From contig JAHJXZ010000121.1 in NCBI GenBank assembly GCA_018827205.1, positions 1 to 32,213 of the forward strand: a stretch of DNA of 32,213 nt, in the 5' to 3' direction. Below the pieces are notes generated by a model. It saw only the letters and a program-made list of their open reading frames with translations. It was not told the origin of the DNA and made no database searches. Every line of letters starts with the position of its first letter. The stretch's first letter is position 1. The translations under genes and the position numbers were made by a program. This DNA comes from Gammaproteobacteria bacterium. Lineage in GTDB: Bacteria; Pseudomonadota; Gammaproteobacteria; Pseudomonadales; Pseudomonadaceae. Shown here piece by piece: positions 1-8,333 of the stretch.

Positions 1-15
1 ACTAAGCTGGTGGCT

Positions 16-759
16 ATGAAAACGATCCTGCTGAATTGCGACATGGGTGAAAGCTTCGGCGTGTGGAATATGGGTGATGACGCCCATGCCATGCCGCTGG
101 TTGATCAGGCCAACCTGGCGTGTGGCTTTCACGCGTCCGATCCGATGACCATGCAGTGCACCGTTGCCCTGGCCGTGCAGCATGGGGTGAGTATTGGTGC
201 GCACCCGGCCTATCCGGATTTGCTCGGCTTCGGCCGCCGGCATATCGCCTGCTCGCCGGAGGAGGTTACCGCGCTGGTGCTCTATCAGCTCGGCGCGCTG
301 GATGCCTTCTGCCGTGCTGCAGGCACTCAGGTGGCCTACGTCAAACCGCATGGCGCGTTGTACAACGAGCTGGTACGCGACGATGCGCTGTTCAATGCGG
401 TGCTTGAGGCCTGCGCCAGTTACCGCAAGGGTTTGCCGCTAATGGTGCTGGCGCTGGCTGACAACAGCCGCGAGCTGCGCCTGGCTGATGCCGCCGATGT
501 GCCGCTGATGTTCGAGGCCTTTGCCGACCGCGCTTACCTGGCCGATGGTCAGTTGGCACCAAGGCGTTTGAGCGGTGCGGTGCACCATGATCCGCAGCGG
601 ATCTTGCAGCAGGCCCTGGCGATTGCCCGCGGTGAGCCGTTTGCCGATATCGACGGCAAGCCGCTGCAGCTGCGTGCCGACAGCCTGTGTGTGCATGGTG
701 ATAACGCCGACTCCCTGGCCGTGCTGCGGCGTTTGCGGGCCAGCCTGGACGCCCTATGA
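16..759 (+). CDS. pxpA: 5-oxoprolinase subunit A (LamB/YcsF family)
   Basis: This is subunit A of the ATP-dependent 5-oxoprolinase PxpABC, which opens 5-oxoproline (pyroglutamate) to glutamate in the cytoplasm. The protein begins with the family signature LLNCDMGESFG and carries NLACGFHASDP and VKPHGALYNEL, both typical of LamB/YcsF proteins. Length, about 247 residues, is normal for the family. A GTG six bases upstream (position 10) is an alternative start. I prefer the ATG at 16 because family members begin just before the NCD motif, but only nine bases of upstream sequence are visible. The stop overlaps the pxpB start in ATGA, so translation is probably coupled. The promoter lies outside the window. 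Confidence 0.95.
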   Translation: MKTILLNCDMGESFGVWNMGDDAHAMPLVDQANLACGFHASDPMTMQCTVALAVQHGVSIGAHPAYPDLLGFGRRHIACSPEEVTALVLYQLGALDAFCRAAGTQVAYVKPHGALYNELVRDDALFNAVLEACASYRKGLPLMVLALADNSRELRLADAADVPLMFEAFADRAYLADGQLAPRRLSGAVHHDPQRILQQALAIARGEPFADIDGKPLQLRADSLCVHGDNADSLAVLRRLRASLDAL

Positions 760-1433
760 TCCGCCTCGAACCGGCCGGTGCCGAAGCCCTGCTGCTGGTG
801 CTGGCCGAGCAGCCGGATGCGCAGCTGCCGCAACGGATCGCCCTACTGGCCGAGCGCATCCGGTTTGAGCTGGGTGAGGTGCTGACCGATCTGGTGCCGG
901 GTTGGACCAGCCTGCTGCTGCACTACGACCTGATGCGCACGGATCACCTGGAGCTGGCCGAGCGGCTCAAGCCGCTGCTGGAGCGTTGGCTTGCCGAGCC
1001 CTTTGTCGCGCAGGCCGGGCGTCTGCATGAAATCCCTATCTTGTATAACGGCGAAGACCTCGCTGAGGTTGCGCGTCTGTGTCAGCTCATTGTCGCTCAG
1101 GTGATCGAGCTGCATGCCGCGACCGAGTACTGCGTTGGAGCGATTGGTTTTGCCCCAGGTTTTGCCTACCTCGGTGAGCTGGACGCACGCCTGGCGTTGC
1201 CGCGCCGCGCCACCCCGCGTATCGCCGTGCCGGCCGGTAGCCTGGCGATTGCCGAGCGGCAAACGGCGATCTACCCGCATAGATCGCCCGGTGGTTGGCA
1301 CCTGATTGGCCGTTGCCCCTGGTCGCTGTTCGATGCCGCTAGAACGCCGCCATGCCCGCTGGCGCTGGGTGATCGGGTGCGTTTTCGCAGCATTGATGAG
1401 CGCGACTTTACCCGCGAGGGCGGTCAGCTATGA
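756..1433 (+). CDS. pxpB: 5-oxoprolinase subunit B (KipI family)
   Basis: PxpB (carboxyltransferase C/D-type, KipI-like) is the second subunit of 5-oxoprolinase and pairs with PxpC. The 225-residue protein has the family core YCVGAIGFAPGFAYLGEL followed by LPRRATPRIAVPAGSLAIA and the SPGGWHLIGRCP motif near the C-terminus, all diagnostic for KipI/PxpB. It overlaps pxpA by 4 nt (ATGA) and pxpC by 4 nt (ATGA), so the three are one transcription unit. In Bacillus the homologue KipI inhibits a sporulation kinase; the clustering with pxpA and pxpC makes the metabolic role the better assignment here. Confidence 0.95.
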   Translation: MIRLEPAGAEALLLVLAEQPDAQLPQRIALLAERIRFELGEVLTDLVPGWTSLLLHYDLMRTDHLELAERLKPLLERWLAEPFVAQAGRLHEIPILYNGEDLAEVARLCQLIVAQVIELHAATEYCVGAIGFAPGFAYLGELDARLALPRRATPRIAVPAGSLAIAERQTAIYPHRSPGGWHLIGRCPWSLFDAARTPPCPLALGDRVRFRSIDERDFTREGGQL

Positions 1434-2332
1434 GCGGCTTGCGGGTGCTCAAGCCTGGGCCGCAGAGCCTGCTGCAGGATGCTGGGCGACTGGGCTGGCA
1501 ACACCTTGGCGTATCGCCAGCCGGACCGCTGGATTGGCATGGCGCGGCCTGGGCCAATCATCTGCTGAACAATCCCTGGGGCACGCCGCTACTGGAAATC
1601 GCCCTGGGCGGCGTTGAGTTGCAGGCCGAGGTCGACACCTGGGTGGCGGTATGCGGCGCCCAGGTGCCGTTGAGCCTGGATGATCAGCCGCAGCCCTTGT
1701 GGACGCGTTTGCCGCTGCGCAAAGGCCAGCTGCTGCGTCTGGGCTTTGCCCGCAGCGGCCAGCGCGCCTATCTGGCGGTTGCGGGCGGCTTTAGTGCGGC
1801 TCCGGTGCTGGGCAGTGTCAGCGTGCAGCTGCGCGAAGGGCTGGGGCAGGCGTTGCAGGCGGGGGATCTGCTGGCTTGTCGGCCTGCGCATTTCACCCGC
1901 GGCGCCAGCGTGCCCTGGCCCTATCTGCCGGATTACGCCTGCAAACCTTTGCTGCGGGTGATTACCGGCGGCGATGCGGCGAGTTTCGAGGAAGACCAGT
2001 TGCAGGGCTTTTTCGCCCAGACTTGGCAGCTCAGCCCACACTCCGATCGCATGGGCGCACGGCTGCTCGGCGAGGCCGTGCAGCCGCCCGTGCGGCAGTG
2101 GTCATTGGGGGTTGGCCGTGGGGCGATTCAGGTGCCTCCGGATGGCCAGCCGATCATCCTGCAGGCCGACCACCAGAGCATGGGTGGTTACCCGCTGCTC
2201 GGTTGGCTGCATCCGCTCGATCAGGGGCGCCTGGCGCAATGCCCGGCGCACCATCCGCTGCGCTTCACTCCGGTCAGCATCGGCGACGCGCAGGCTGAGC
2301 TGCGCGAGTTCTACCGGTTCTTTCGCCGTTAA
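1430..2332 (+). CDS. pxpC: 5-oxoprolinase subunit C (KipA family)
   Basis: PxpC (KipA, biotin-dependent carboxyltransferase family) is the third subunit of 5-oxoprolinase. The N-terminus GPQSLLQDAGRLGWQHLGV, the following SPAGPLDW, the SDRMGARL motif near residue 205 and the VPPDGQPIILQADHQSMGGYP-type region near residues 235-255 are characteristic. Length of 300 residues is usual. Its TAA stop (2330-2332) overlaps the TAA of the convergent lnt gene (2329-2331 on the other strand), so the two genes share a TTAA with no room for a terminator between them. The gene set pxpABC is complete. Confidence 0.95.
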   Translation: MSGLRVLKPGPQSLLQDAGRLGWQHLGVSPAGPLDWHGAAWANHLLNNPWGTPLLEIALGGVELQAEVDTWVAVCGAQVPLSLDDQPQPLWTRLPLRKGQLLRLGFARSGQRAYLAVAGGFSAAPVLGSVSVQLREGLGQALQAGDLLACRPAHFTRGASVPWPYLPDYACKPLLRVITGGDAASFEEDQLQGFFAQTWQLSPHSDRMGARLLGEAVQPPVRQWSLGVGRGAIQVPPDGQPIILQADHQSMGGYPLLGWLHPLDQGRLAQCPAHHPLRFTPVSIGDAQAELREFYRFFRR

Positions 2333-3849
2333 AGGGTCTTGGCCATTCGGCTGGCCAGCAACGCCCAGGCAAATAACAGCAGGCAGATGATCAGCATGGG
2401 CCAACCACGCCACTTCAGATAAGGCGTGAGGCCCTGCATAGGTTGCACCTGGCCGTAGAGCACAGCCTGTTCGAACTGCGGCAGCTGCGTGGTGATCTGG
2501 CCTTGCGGGTCGATCAGCGCGGTGACGCCGTTGTTGGTCGCGCGGATCATCCAGCGGCCGGCTTCCAGGGCGCGCATCTGCGCCATCTGCAGGTGTTGCA
2601 GTGGGCCGATGGAGCGGCCGAACCAGGTGTCGTTGCTGATGGTCAGCAGCAGGTCGCTCTGCGCGGCCAGGCCGGCGGAAAACTCCGGGTAGACCACTTC
2701 ATAGCAGATAAACGCGGCAATCGCGTGGCCCTTGGCCTGCAGCAGGCTTTGCTCGGCGGAGCCGCGGGCGAAGTCGGACATCGGCAGGTCGAAGAAGGCG
2801 ATCAGCCCGCGCAGCACTTCTTGCAGCGGCACGTATTCACCAAACGGCACCAGCTTCTGCTTGAGGTAATCGCCGCTGCCCTGGCCAACCACGCTGATGC
2901 CGTTGTAGTAGCGCTGTTCGCCACGTTCATTGCTTTGACGAATCGGCACGCCGGTAATCAGCGCGGCATTGCGCTCGTTGGCGAAACGATTGATCACTCC
3001 CAGATAGCCCTGAGCACGATCCTTGAGCACCGGGATAGCGGTTTCTGGCCAGACGATCAGATCGGTTGGCTTGGCGCTGAAGGTCATGTCGCGGTAAAGC
3101 GCGAGCTGCGCGTTGAGCTGCTCGGGATCCCACTTCATGTTCTGTTCGATATTGCCCTGCATGGCCGACACGCTCAGCGGTTCGCCCAATGGCTGGGTCC
3201 AGGCGTGGCCTTTGAGGGCGAGGCCGGCGATCCACGGTGCGACTAACAGCACCACGCCAATGGCGAGAAATGCCTTGCGCGTGCGCAGTTGCGCCAGATT
3301 CACCAGCAGTGCGGCGCTCAGCGCCAGGGCAAACGACAGCAGCCACACGCCGCCCACCGGGGCCAGGCCGGCCAGCGGGCTGTCGAGCTGGCTGTAGCCG
3401 GCATACAACCAGGGGAAGCCGGTGAGAAACCAGCTGCGGAAGGCTTCTTGCGCCAGCCACAGTGCGGCGAAGGCCAGGGCGTCGGCCAGTGGCGCTTCAA
3501 CCCGGCGTAGCCAGCGCGCCCAGACCCAGGCGCTAAGAGCGAACAGCAGGCCCAGGCCGCCAACAAACAGCAGGGTCAGAAATACCGCCAGGGGCGGTGA
3601 GGCCGCGCCGTAATCGTGGATGCTCACATACACCCAGCTGGTGCCAGCGGCGAACAGGCCAAAGCCATAACTCCAGCCACGCAGGGTCGCCTGACGCGGC
3701 GTGAGGTCGCGTAGGCCGAGGTAGAACAGGGCGATAGAGAGGATGGCCAGCGGCCACAGGTCATAAGGTGCCAGTGCCAGCGGGGTGATGGCGCCCGCGA
3801 GCAGGGCGATCAGGGTGCCGGGCCAGCCAGGTCGGGTTATCCAGTGCAT
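2329..3849 (-). CDS. lnt: Apolipoprotein N-acyltransferase
   Basis: Lnt transfers a third acyl chain to the N-terminal cysteine of lipoproteins at the inner membrane, the last step before Lol sorting. The first ~215 residues are strongly hydrophobic, with about six to seven transmembrane segments. The nitrilase-like periplasmic domain follows with the catalytic triad visible as Glu269 (WPETAIP), Lys332 (KLVPFGEYVP) and Cys382 (FICYEVVYPEF). A last hydrophobic segment lies at ~483-499. The reading frame is open 78 bases further upstream, but the ATG at 3849 (protein start MHWITRPGW) gives the normal family length of 506 residues. It is the last gene of the miaB-phoH-ybeY-corC-lnt run. Confidence 0.95.
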   Translation of the reverse strand: MHWITRPGWPGTLIALLAGAITPLALAPYDLWPLAILSIALFYLGLRDLTPRQATLRGWSYGFGLFAAGTSWVYVSIHDYGAASPPLAVFLTLLFVGGLGLLFALSAWVWARWLRRVEAPLADALAFAALWLAQEAFRSWFLTGFPWLYAGYSQLDSPLAGLAPVGGVWLLSFALALSAALLVNLAQLRTRKAFLAIGVVLLVAPWIAGLALKGHAWTQPLGEPLSVSAMQGNIEQNMKWDPEQLNAQLALYRDMTFSAKPTDLIVWPETAIPVLKDRAQGYLGVINRFANERNAALITGVPIRQSNERGEQRYYNGISVVGQGSGDYLKQKLVPFGEYVPLQEVLRGLIAFFDLPMSDFARGSAEQSLLQAKGHAIAAFICYEVVYPEFSAGLAAQSDLLLTISNDTWFGRSIGPLQHLQMAQMRALEAGRWMIRATNNGVTALIDPQGQITTQLPQFEQAVLYGQVQPMQGLTPYLKWRGWPMLIICLLLFAWALLASRMAKTL

Positions 3850-3918
3850 TGCATGCAGGTCCTTGGATTGAGGTGGCGCAAGGGTAAAGCGGCAGAGCAG
3901 GCGGGGGAAGTGTTGCGA

Positions 3919-3944
3919 GCTGGCCACCGTTTCAGGTGGCCAGC
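3919..3944. other. Perfect hairpin between corC and lnt
   Basis: A 10-bp perfect inverted repeat (GCTGGCCACC / GGTGGCCAGC) with a 6-nt loop starts 6 bases after the corC stop and ends 70 bases before lnt. It lacks a U-tract in the corC-lnt direction, so it is a poor intrinsic terminator. It may be an RNA-stability or partial-termination element within the operon. Confidence 0.5.
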
Positions 3945-3949
3945 GTCTT

Positions 3950-4789
3950 TCAGTTACTAATCGGGCTCAGGCGCAGCAGGTGGATGCGGCGGCTGTCAGC
4001 ATTGAGTACGCGGAAGCGGAATTCGCCGATTTGGGTGACTTCGTTGCGCTTGGGCAGGTGGCCGAAGGCGCTCATCACCAAGCCGCCGACGGTGTCGAAC
4101 TCGTCATCGGAGAACTCGGTATCGAAGGCTTCGTTGAAGTTTTCAATCGGTGTCAGCGCCTTGACCAGGAAATCGCCGCTGGGCAGCGGTTTAACGTAGC
4201 TGTCTTCTTCGACGTCATGCTCGTCTTCGATATCGCCGACGATCTGCTCAAGCACGTCTTCGATGGTCACCAGGCCCGCAACGCCGCCGTACTCATCAAT
4301 GACCACGGCCATGTGGTTGTGGTTGGCGCGGAACTCACGCAGCAGCACGTTAAGGCGCTTGGACTCGGGCACGAAGGTGGCCGGGCGCAGCAGGTCCTTG
4401 ATATTGAAATTGGGCTGTTCGCCCGAGAGGATCAGTGGCAGCAGATCCTTGGCCAGCAGGATGCCGACCACATCGTCGAGGCTCTCACCGACCACGGGGT
4501 AGCGCGAGTGCGCCGCTTCGATGATCGAGGGCAGAAATTCCTTGGGCGTCTGGTTGGCCTTGATGCTCATCATCTGTGAGCGCGGCACCATAATGTCGCG
4601 AACCTGCAGGTCAGCGACCTGAATTGCACCTTCAACGATGGCCAGTGCTTCGCTGTCGAGCAGCTTGTTCTGATGCGCTTCGCGCAGCACTTCCAGCAAT
4701 TCCTTGCGGTTTTTCGGCTCATGAGCAAAAGCCTGGGTCAGTCTGTTAAACCAGGACTTCTGCTCGTTGCTCGATCGGTCTTCGCTCAT
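3950..4789 (-). CDS. corC: CorC/HlyC family divalent-metal protein with CBS domains
   Basis: Soluble CorC-type protein associated with magnesium and cobalt resistance or efflux; its exact biochemical role is debated. The 279-residue sequence has the family layout: an N-terminal region, a tandem CBS pair (first begins near VRDIMVPRSQMMSI at ~65, second contains MAVVIDEYGGVAGLVTIED at ~157-175), then the CorC_HlyC C-terminal domain with FDTVGGLVMSAFGHLPKRN near residues 232-250. There is no DUF21 membrane domain, which separates it from the membrane-bound relatives. It sits between ybeY and lnt, as in many gammaproteobacteria. A 10-bp hairpin follows its stop. Confidence 0.93.
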   Translation of the reverse strand: MSEDRSSNEQKSWFNRLTQAFAHEPKNRKELLEVLREAHQNKLLDSEALAIVEGAIQVADLQVRDIMVPRSQMMSIKANQTPKEFLPSIIEAAHSRYPVVGESLDDVVGILLAKDLLPLILSGEQPNFNIKDLLRPATFVPESKRLNVLLREFRANHNHMAVVIDEYGGVAGLVTIEDVLEQIVGDIEDEHDVEEDSYVKPLPSGDFLVKALTPIENFNEAFDTEFSDDEFDTVGGLVMSAFGHLPKRNEVTQIGEFRFRVLNADSRRIHLLRLSPISN

Positions 4790-4839
4790 GGTGGTTACTC
4801 AGGAACCTTTTGTAATTTCAGTTGGGTTGTAGGGGGCAT

Positions 4840-5313
4840 TTATTCGTGGTCGGCGTAAGGGTCGGGGTGCCCCAACTCAGCCAGCAATTCTCGTTCCAGC
4901 GCTTCCATCTCTTCGGCTTCTTCATCCTCGATGTGGTCGTAGCCGAGTAGGTGCAAGCAGCCGTGGATCACCAGGTGCGCCCAATGCGCTTCGCTGGTTT
5001 TCGCCTGTTCCTGGGCTTCGCGCTCAACCACCGGCACGCAGATCACCAGATCACCGAGTAGCGGGATATCCAGCAACGGAATGCCGCCCAGCTCGTCCGG
5101 CACATCGGCAGGGAAGGATAGTACGTTGGTGGCGTAATCCTTATGTCGCCAGGTGTGATTGAGCTCGCGGCCCTCGGCTTCATCGACCAGGCGGATGGTC
5201 AACTCGGAGTCGGCGCTGCGCTGGCGCAGGGCAATCTCGCACCAGGCGCGAAACTGCGCCTCGCTCGGCAGGGCGGCGGCGTCGCTGGCGATCTGCAGGT
5301 CAAGCTCAAGCAT
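4840..5313 (-). CDS. ybeY: Endoribonuclease YbeY (rRNA maturation factor)
   Basis: YbeY is a metal-dependent RNase needed for 16S rRNA 3'-end maturation and late ribosome quality control. The 157-residue protein carries the zinc-binding signature [11 protein letters not shown] near the C-terminus and the NVLSFPAD motif upstream, both hallmarks of UPF0054. Two in-frame starts are close together: the ATG at 5322 and the ATG at 5313. I chose 5313 (MLELDLQ) because an AGGA lies 8 nt upstream of it, whereas 5322 has no well-spaced Shine-Dalgarno. The start lies 8 nt inside the end of the upstream phoH-like gene, implying translational coupling. Confidence 0.93.
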   Translation of the reverse strand: MLELDLQIASDAAALPSEAQFRAWCEIALRQRSADSELTIRLVDEAEGRELNHTWRHKDYATNVLSFPADVPDELGGIPLLDIPLLGDLVICVPVVEREAQEQAKTSEAHWAHLVIHGCLHLLGYDHIEDEEAEEMEALERELLAELGHPDPYADHE

Positions 5314-6310
5314 TGCGCTCATCCTGCTCGTCATCCAGCTTGCCGTGCATGCGGTTGTCGTAGCGCTCGTAGGCTTCGACGATGCGCTGCACCAGTGGGT
5401 GGCGCACCACGTCCTTGGGCTTGAAGTGGGTGAAGCTGATGCCCGGAACGTCACGCAACACGTCGATGACGTGGGTCAGGCCACTTTTGGTGCCGCGCGG
5501 CAGGTCGACCTGGGTGATATCGCCGGTGATCACTGCGGTGGAACCGAAGCCGATGCGGGTGAGGAACATCTTCATCTGTTCCAGGGTGGTGTTCTGGCTT
5601 TCGTCGAGGATGATAAAGCTGTTGTTCAGCGTGCGGCCGCGCATATAGGCCAGCGGCGCGACTTCAATCACCTGTTTCTCGATCAGCTTGGCCACCTGCT
5701 CGAAGCCGAGCATCTCGTAAAGCGCGTCGTACAGCGGGCGCAGATAGGGGTCGATCTTCTGCGACAGGTCGCCGGGGAGGAAGCCGAGCTTCTCGCCAGC
5801 TTCTACCGCCGGGCGCACCAGCAGGATGCGGCGAATCTGCTCGCGCTCCAGGGCATCTACGGCGCAGGCCACGGCCAGGTAGGTTTTGCCGGTACCGGCC
5901 GGGCCGACGCCGAAATTGATGTCGTGGTCGAGAATGGCTTTGACGTAGCGCTGCTGATTGGCCCCGCGTGGGCGAATCATGCCCTTGCGGGTGCGCAGGG
6001 CGACGCTGGCTTCGACGGTCGGGTTGCTCATTTCCTCGATGCCGGACTCCTGTAGAAACAGGTGCACCAGCTCGGGCGACAGTTCGGTGTTTTCGGCTTC
6101 GCGGTACAGGCGGCGCAGCAGCTGTTCGGCTGCGCGGGTCTGGCCAGCGGTGCCGACCAGTTCGAACTGGTTGCCGCGGTTGCGCAATTCGATGCTCAGG
6201 CGCTGTTCGATCAGGCGCAGGTGCTCATCAAATTGGCCGCACAGATTAGCGAAGCGGCGAGCCTCAAAGGGTTCAAGGATAAAACGGAGTGGTTCTATGG
6301 GTGCGTTCAA
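5306..6310 (-). CDS. ybeZ: PhoH-like ATPase (YbeZ)
   Basis: PhoH-family P-loop ATPase, functionally linked to YbeY in RNA processing. The 334-residue sequence has an N-terminal KH-like region (~1-100) and the PhoH domain with Walker A GPAGTGKT at residues 136-143, Walker [10 protein letters not shown], and the downstream [21 protein letters not shown] sensor region. Length and motifs are standard for YbeZ. It overlaps ybeY by 8 nt. The gap to the upstream miaB gene is 88 bases and contains a stem-loop at 6363-6392, so some transcripts may start or stop here. Although often annotated phoH, no phosphate-starvation link is visible. Confidence 0.94.
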   Translation of the reverse strand: MNAPIEPLRFILEPFEARRFANLCGQFDEHLRLIEQRLSIELRNRGNQFELVGTAGQTRAAEQLLRRLYREAENTELSPELVHLFLQESGIEEMSNPTVEASVALRTRKGMIRPRGANQQRYVKAILDHDINFGVGPAGTGKTYLAVACAVDALEREQIRRILLVRPAVEAGEKLGFLPGDLSQKIDPYLRPLYDALYEMLGFEQVAKLIEKQVIEVAPLAYMRGRTLNNSFIILDESQNTTLEQMKMFLTRIGFGSTAVITGDITQVDLPRGTKSGLTHVIDVLRDVPGISFTHFKPKDVVRHPLVQRIVEAYERYDNRMHGKLDDEQDERNA

Positions 6311-6362
6311 GGTCGTGTGATGGCCGCCAGTCGGCTGGGGTAGTGAAACGAAGAATAGCGCT

Positions 6363-6392
6363 AGCGGCCGCGAGGGGGAAGCTCGGGCCGCT
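6363..6392. terminator. Stem-loop after miaB
   Basis: Arms AGCGGCC (6363-6369) and GGCCGCT (6386-6392) with an inner CGAG/CTCG stem and a loop ggggaag form a strong hairpin 6 bases after the miaB stop. No clear U-run follows on the minus strand, so termination would be weak or factor-dependent. It may instead reduce read-through into the phoH-like gene. Confidence 0.4.
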
Positions 6393-6398
6393 GCGGCT

Positions 6399-7742
6399 TT
6401 AGTTGCAGACGGTTTCGCTCAGTAGCGTGCCGCGCAGCGAGTTGGGCATGGCTTCGTCGATATGCACGTCGACAAACTGGCCGATCAGGCGCGGATTGTC
6501 GCTACGGAAGTTGACCACCCGATTGCTCTCGGTACGGCCCTGGAGCATGCCGGGGTCCTTCTTCGAGTAATCGTTGACCAGAATGCGCTGCACGGTGCCG
6601 GCCATCCGTCGGCTGTTCTCGAAGCCCTGCTGGGTGATGCGGTGTTGCAGCAGTGCCAGGCGCTGTTTTTTCAGTTCCAGCGGGGTGTCGTCTGGCAGGT
6701 CCGCCGCTGGGGTGCCGGGGCGCGAGCTGTAGACGAAGGAGTAGCAGAAGTCGAAACCGACATCCTCGACCAGCTTCATGGTCTGCTCGAAGTCTTTCTC
6801 GGTTTCACCGGGGAAACCGACGATAAAGTCGGAGCTGATCAGGATGTCCGGCACGGCGGCGCGCAGCTTGCGGATGCGCGACTTGTATTCCAGTGCGGTG
6901 TGGTTGCGCTTCATCGCCGCGAGAATGCGGTCGGAGCCCGATTGCACCGGCAGGTGCAGGTACTTCACCAGTTCGGGAATTTCGGCGTGGGCCTGGATCA
7001 GCGCGTCGGAGAATTCCAGCGGATGGCTGGTGGTGTAGCGAATGCGGTCGATACCGTCGATGGCGGCCACGGCGTAGAGCAGCTCGGCGAAGTCGGCGAT
7101 CTGCCCGTTCTGGGTCGCGCCACGGTAGCCGTTGACGTTCTGTCCGAGCAGGGTGATTTCACGCACGCCGTGTTCGGCCAGGTGGATGATCTCGCCGAGC
7201 ACATCGGCCATGGGCCTGCTGACTTCTTCGCCACGGGTATAAGGCACTACGCAGAAGGTGCAGTACTTGCTGCAGCCTTCCATCACCGAGACGTAGGCGC
7301 TGGGGCCATCGACGCGCGGTTCGGGCAGACGGTCGAATTTCTCGATCTCGGGGAAGCTGATGTCGACCTGGGCGATCTTGGTGGTGCGCGCGGCGTCGAT
7401 CATTTCCGGCAGGCGGTGCAGGGTCTGCGGGCCGAAGACCACGTCGACGTAGGGCGCGCGATCACGAATCGCTGCGCCTTCCTGGCTGGCCACACAGCCG
7501 CCGACGCCGATCACCAGGTCGGGGTTGGCAATCTTCAGCTTTTGCCAACGGCCGAGTTGCGAGAACACCTTGTCCTGGGCTTTTTCACGGATCGAGCAGG
7601 TGTTGAGCAGGATGATGTCAGCGTCTGCTGCCTTCTCGGTGACTTCCAGGGCTTGATGTTCGCCCAACAGGTCGATCATGCGCGAGCTGTCGTACTCGTT
7701 CATCTGGCAACCGTGGGTTTCGATATAAAGCTTCTTGGTCAT
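6399..7742 (-). CDS. miaB: tRNA-2-methylthio-N6-dimethylallyladenosine synthase
   Basis: MiaB is a radical-SAM methylthiotransferase that converts i6A37 to ms2i6A37 in tRNAs reading UNN codons. All six cluster cysteines are present: Cys12 ([11 protein letters not shown]), Cys49 and Cys83 in the N-terminal UPF0004 domain, and Cys157, Cys161 and Cys164 (CSKYCTFC) in the radical-SAM core. The C-terminal ~65 residues form the TRAM domain ([20 protein letters not shown]). Length 447 is normal. A consensus TATAAT on the minus strand at 7777-7782 lies about 35 bases upstream of the start. The gene is divergent from the DUF1820 gene and heads the phoH-ybeY-corC-lnt run. Confidence 0.97.
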   Translation of the reverse strand: MTKKLYIETHGCQMNEYDSSRMIDLLGEHQALEVTEKAADADIILLNTCSIREKAQDKVFSQLGRWQKLKIANPDLVIGVGGCVASQEGAAIRDRAPYVDVVFGPQTLHRLPEMIDAARTTKIAQVDISFPEIEKFDRLPEPRVDGPSAYVSVMEGCSKYCTFCVVPYTRGEEVSRPMADVLGEIIHLAEHGVREITLLGQNVNGYRGATQNGQIADFAELLYAVAAIDGIDRIRYTTSHPLEFSDALIQAHAEIPELVKYLHLPVQSGSDRILAAMKRNHTALEYKSRIRKLRAAVPDILISSDFIVGFPGETEKDFEQTMKLVEDVGFDFCYSFVYSSRPGTPAADLPDDTPLELKKQRLALLQHRITQQGFENSRRMAGTVQRILVNDYSKKDPGMLQGRTESNRVVNFRSDNPRLIGQFVDVHIDEAMPNSLRGTLLSETVCN

Positions 7743-7776
7743 GCGCGCTCAAAAAGGGTGATTCGAAGAACCGCGC

Positions 7777-7782
7777 ATTATA
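7777..7782 (-). promoter_or_regulatory. -10 element of the miaB promoter
   Basis: The minus strand reads TATAAT here, a perfect sigma-70 -10 box followed by GCGCGG. Transcription would begin near 7770, giving a leader of about 28 nt before miaB. I see no good -35 match at 17-18 bp, so the assignment rests on the -10 box and its position. Confidence 0.45.
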
Positions 7783-7829
7783 GGGAGCTAGTGCCCGGGT
7801 TCCTAGCGTTGGCTGCTAGGCGGCTATGC

Positions 7830-7835
7830 TATGAT
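7830..7835 (+). promoter_or_regulatory. Candidate -10 element for the DUF1820 gene
   Basis: TATGAT (5 of 6 to consensus) lies 42 bases before the DUF1820 start, with TTGGCT 15 bp upstream as a weak -35. An overlapping TATGCT at 7825-7830 is an alternative. Position between divergent genes supports a promoter, but the -35 spacing is short. Confidence 0.35.
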
Positions 7836-7877
7836 CCGCGCCCTTTCAATTAACCCATCGGTACGAACTGCATAGCC

Positions 7878-8201
7878 ATGAGCAAGCGCGAACCCATCTA
7901 CAAGGTGATTTTCCTCAACCAGGGTCAGGTGTACGAGATGTACGCCAAGCAGATCTTTCAAAGCGATCTGTGGGGCTTTCTGGAAGTGGAGGAGTTCGTC
8001 TTCGGCGAGCGCACCCAGGTGGTCGTTGACCCCAGCGAGGAAAAGCTCAAGGCGCAGTTCGACGGAGTGGTGCGCAGCTTTATCCCCATGCACGCGATCA
8101 TCCGCATCGACGAAGTCGAGCGCCTGGGCACGCCGAAGATCAGCGAAGCCAAGGGGGGCGGTAATGTTATGCCGTTCCCCATGCCGATGCCTGACAAGTG
8201 A
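7878..8201 (+). CDS. DUF1820 family small protein
   Basis: A 107-residue soluble protein beginning MSKREPIYKVIFLNQGQVYE, which I recognise as the DUF1820 family common in Pseudomonas and other gammaproteobacteria. No function is established. The sequence shows a short beta-rich N-terminus (YKVIFLN, VYEMYAKQI), an acidic stretch (FLEVEEFVFGE), a conserved region VRSFIPMHAIIRIDEVE resembling a small RNA- or protein-binding fold, and a proline/methionine-rich tail (PFPMPMP). It is transcribed away from miaB and converges on the Sel1-repeat gene. A large imperfect palindrome lies 27 bases after its stop. Confidence 0.88.
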   Translation: MSKREPIYKVIFLNQGQVYEMYAKQIFQSDLWGFLEVEEFVFGERTQVVVDPSEEKLKAQFDGVVRSFIPMHAIIRIDEVERLGTPKISEAKGGGNVMPFPMPMPDK

Positions 8202-8228
8202 AGCTACTGCGCTCGACCATGCGGCGTT

Positions 8229-8286
8229 AAAAACTGGCTCGGCATGCTCATTTACACCAGTAAACTCCGCTGCCTTGCCAGTTTTT
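8229..8286. repeat. Three-tier imperfect palindrome, likely Pseudomonas dispersed repeat / bidirectional terminator
   Basis: Outer arms AAAAACTGGC (8229-8238) and GCCAGTTTTT (8277-8286), middle arms GGCA/TGCC (8241-8244, 8271-8274) and inner arms TTTAC/GTAAA (8251-8255, 8260-8264) around an ACCA loop make one long stem with two internal loops. The A-tract and T-tract at the ends would serve as U-runs for termination in both directions, fitting its place between convergent genes. From memory, similar aaaaac...ctcattta.. palindromes recur in intergenic regions of Pseudomonas genomes; that part is not tested here. Confidence 0.55.
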
Positions 8287-8333
8287 GCCTTGCCTACTCT
8301 TCGCTCGCTACGCTTCACGCCAAAACGGTTTGA

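Noticed and set aside
3850-3927. Longer lnt start
   Set aside because: The extra 26 residues are not family-like and the ATG at 3849 gives the normal Lnt N-terminus.
5159-6055. 298-codon open frame antisense to the phoH-like gene and ybeY
   Set aside because: Spans two real genes on the other strand and has no family-like sequence.
6462-7853. 463-codon open frame antisense to miaB
   Set aside because: It mirrors miaB, which has all cluster cysteines; the antisense product has no recognisable domain. High GC makes long antisense frames common.
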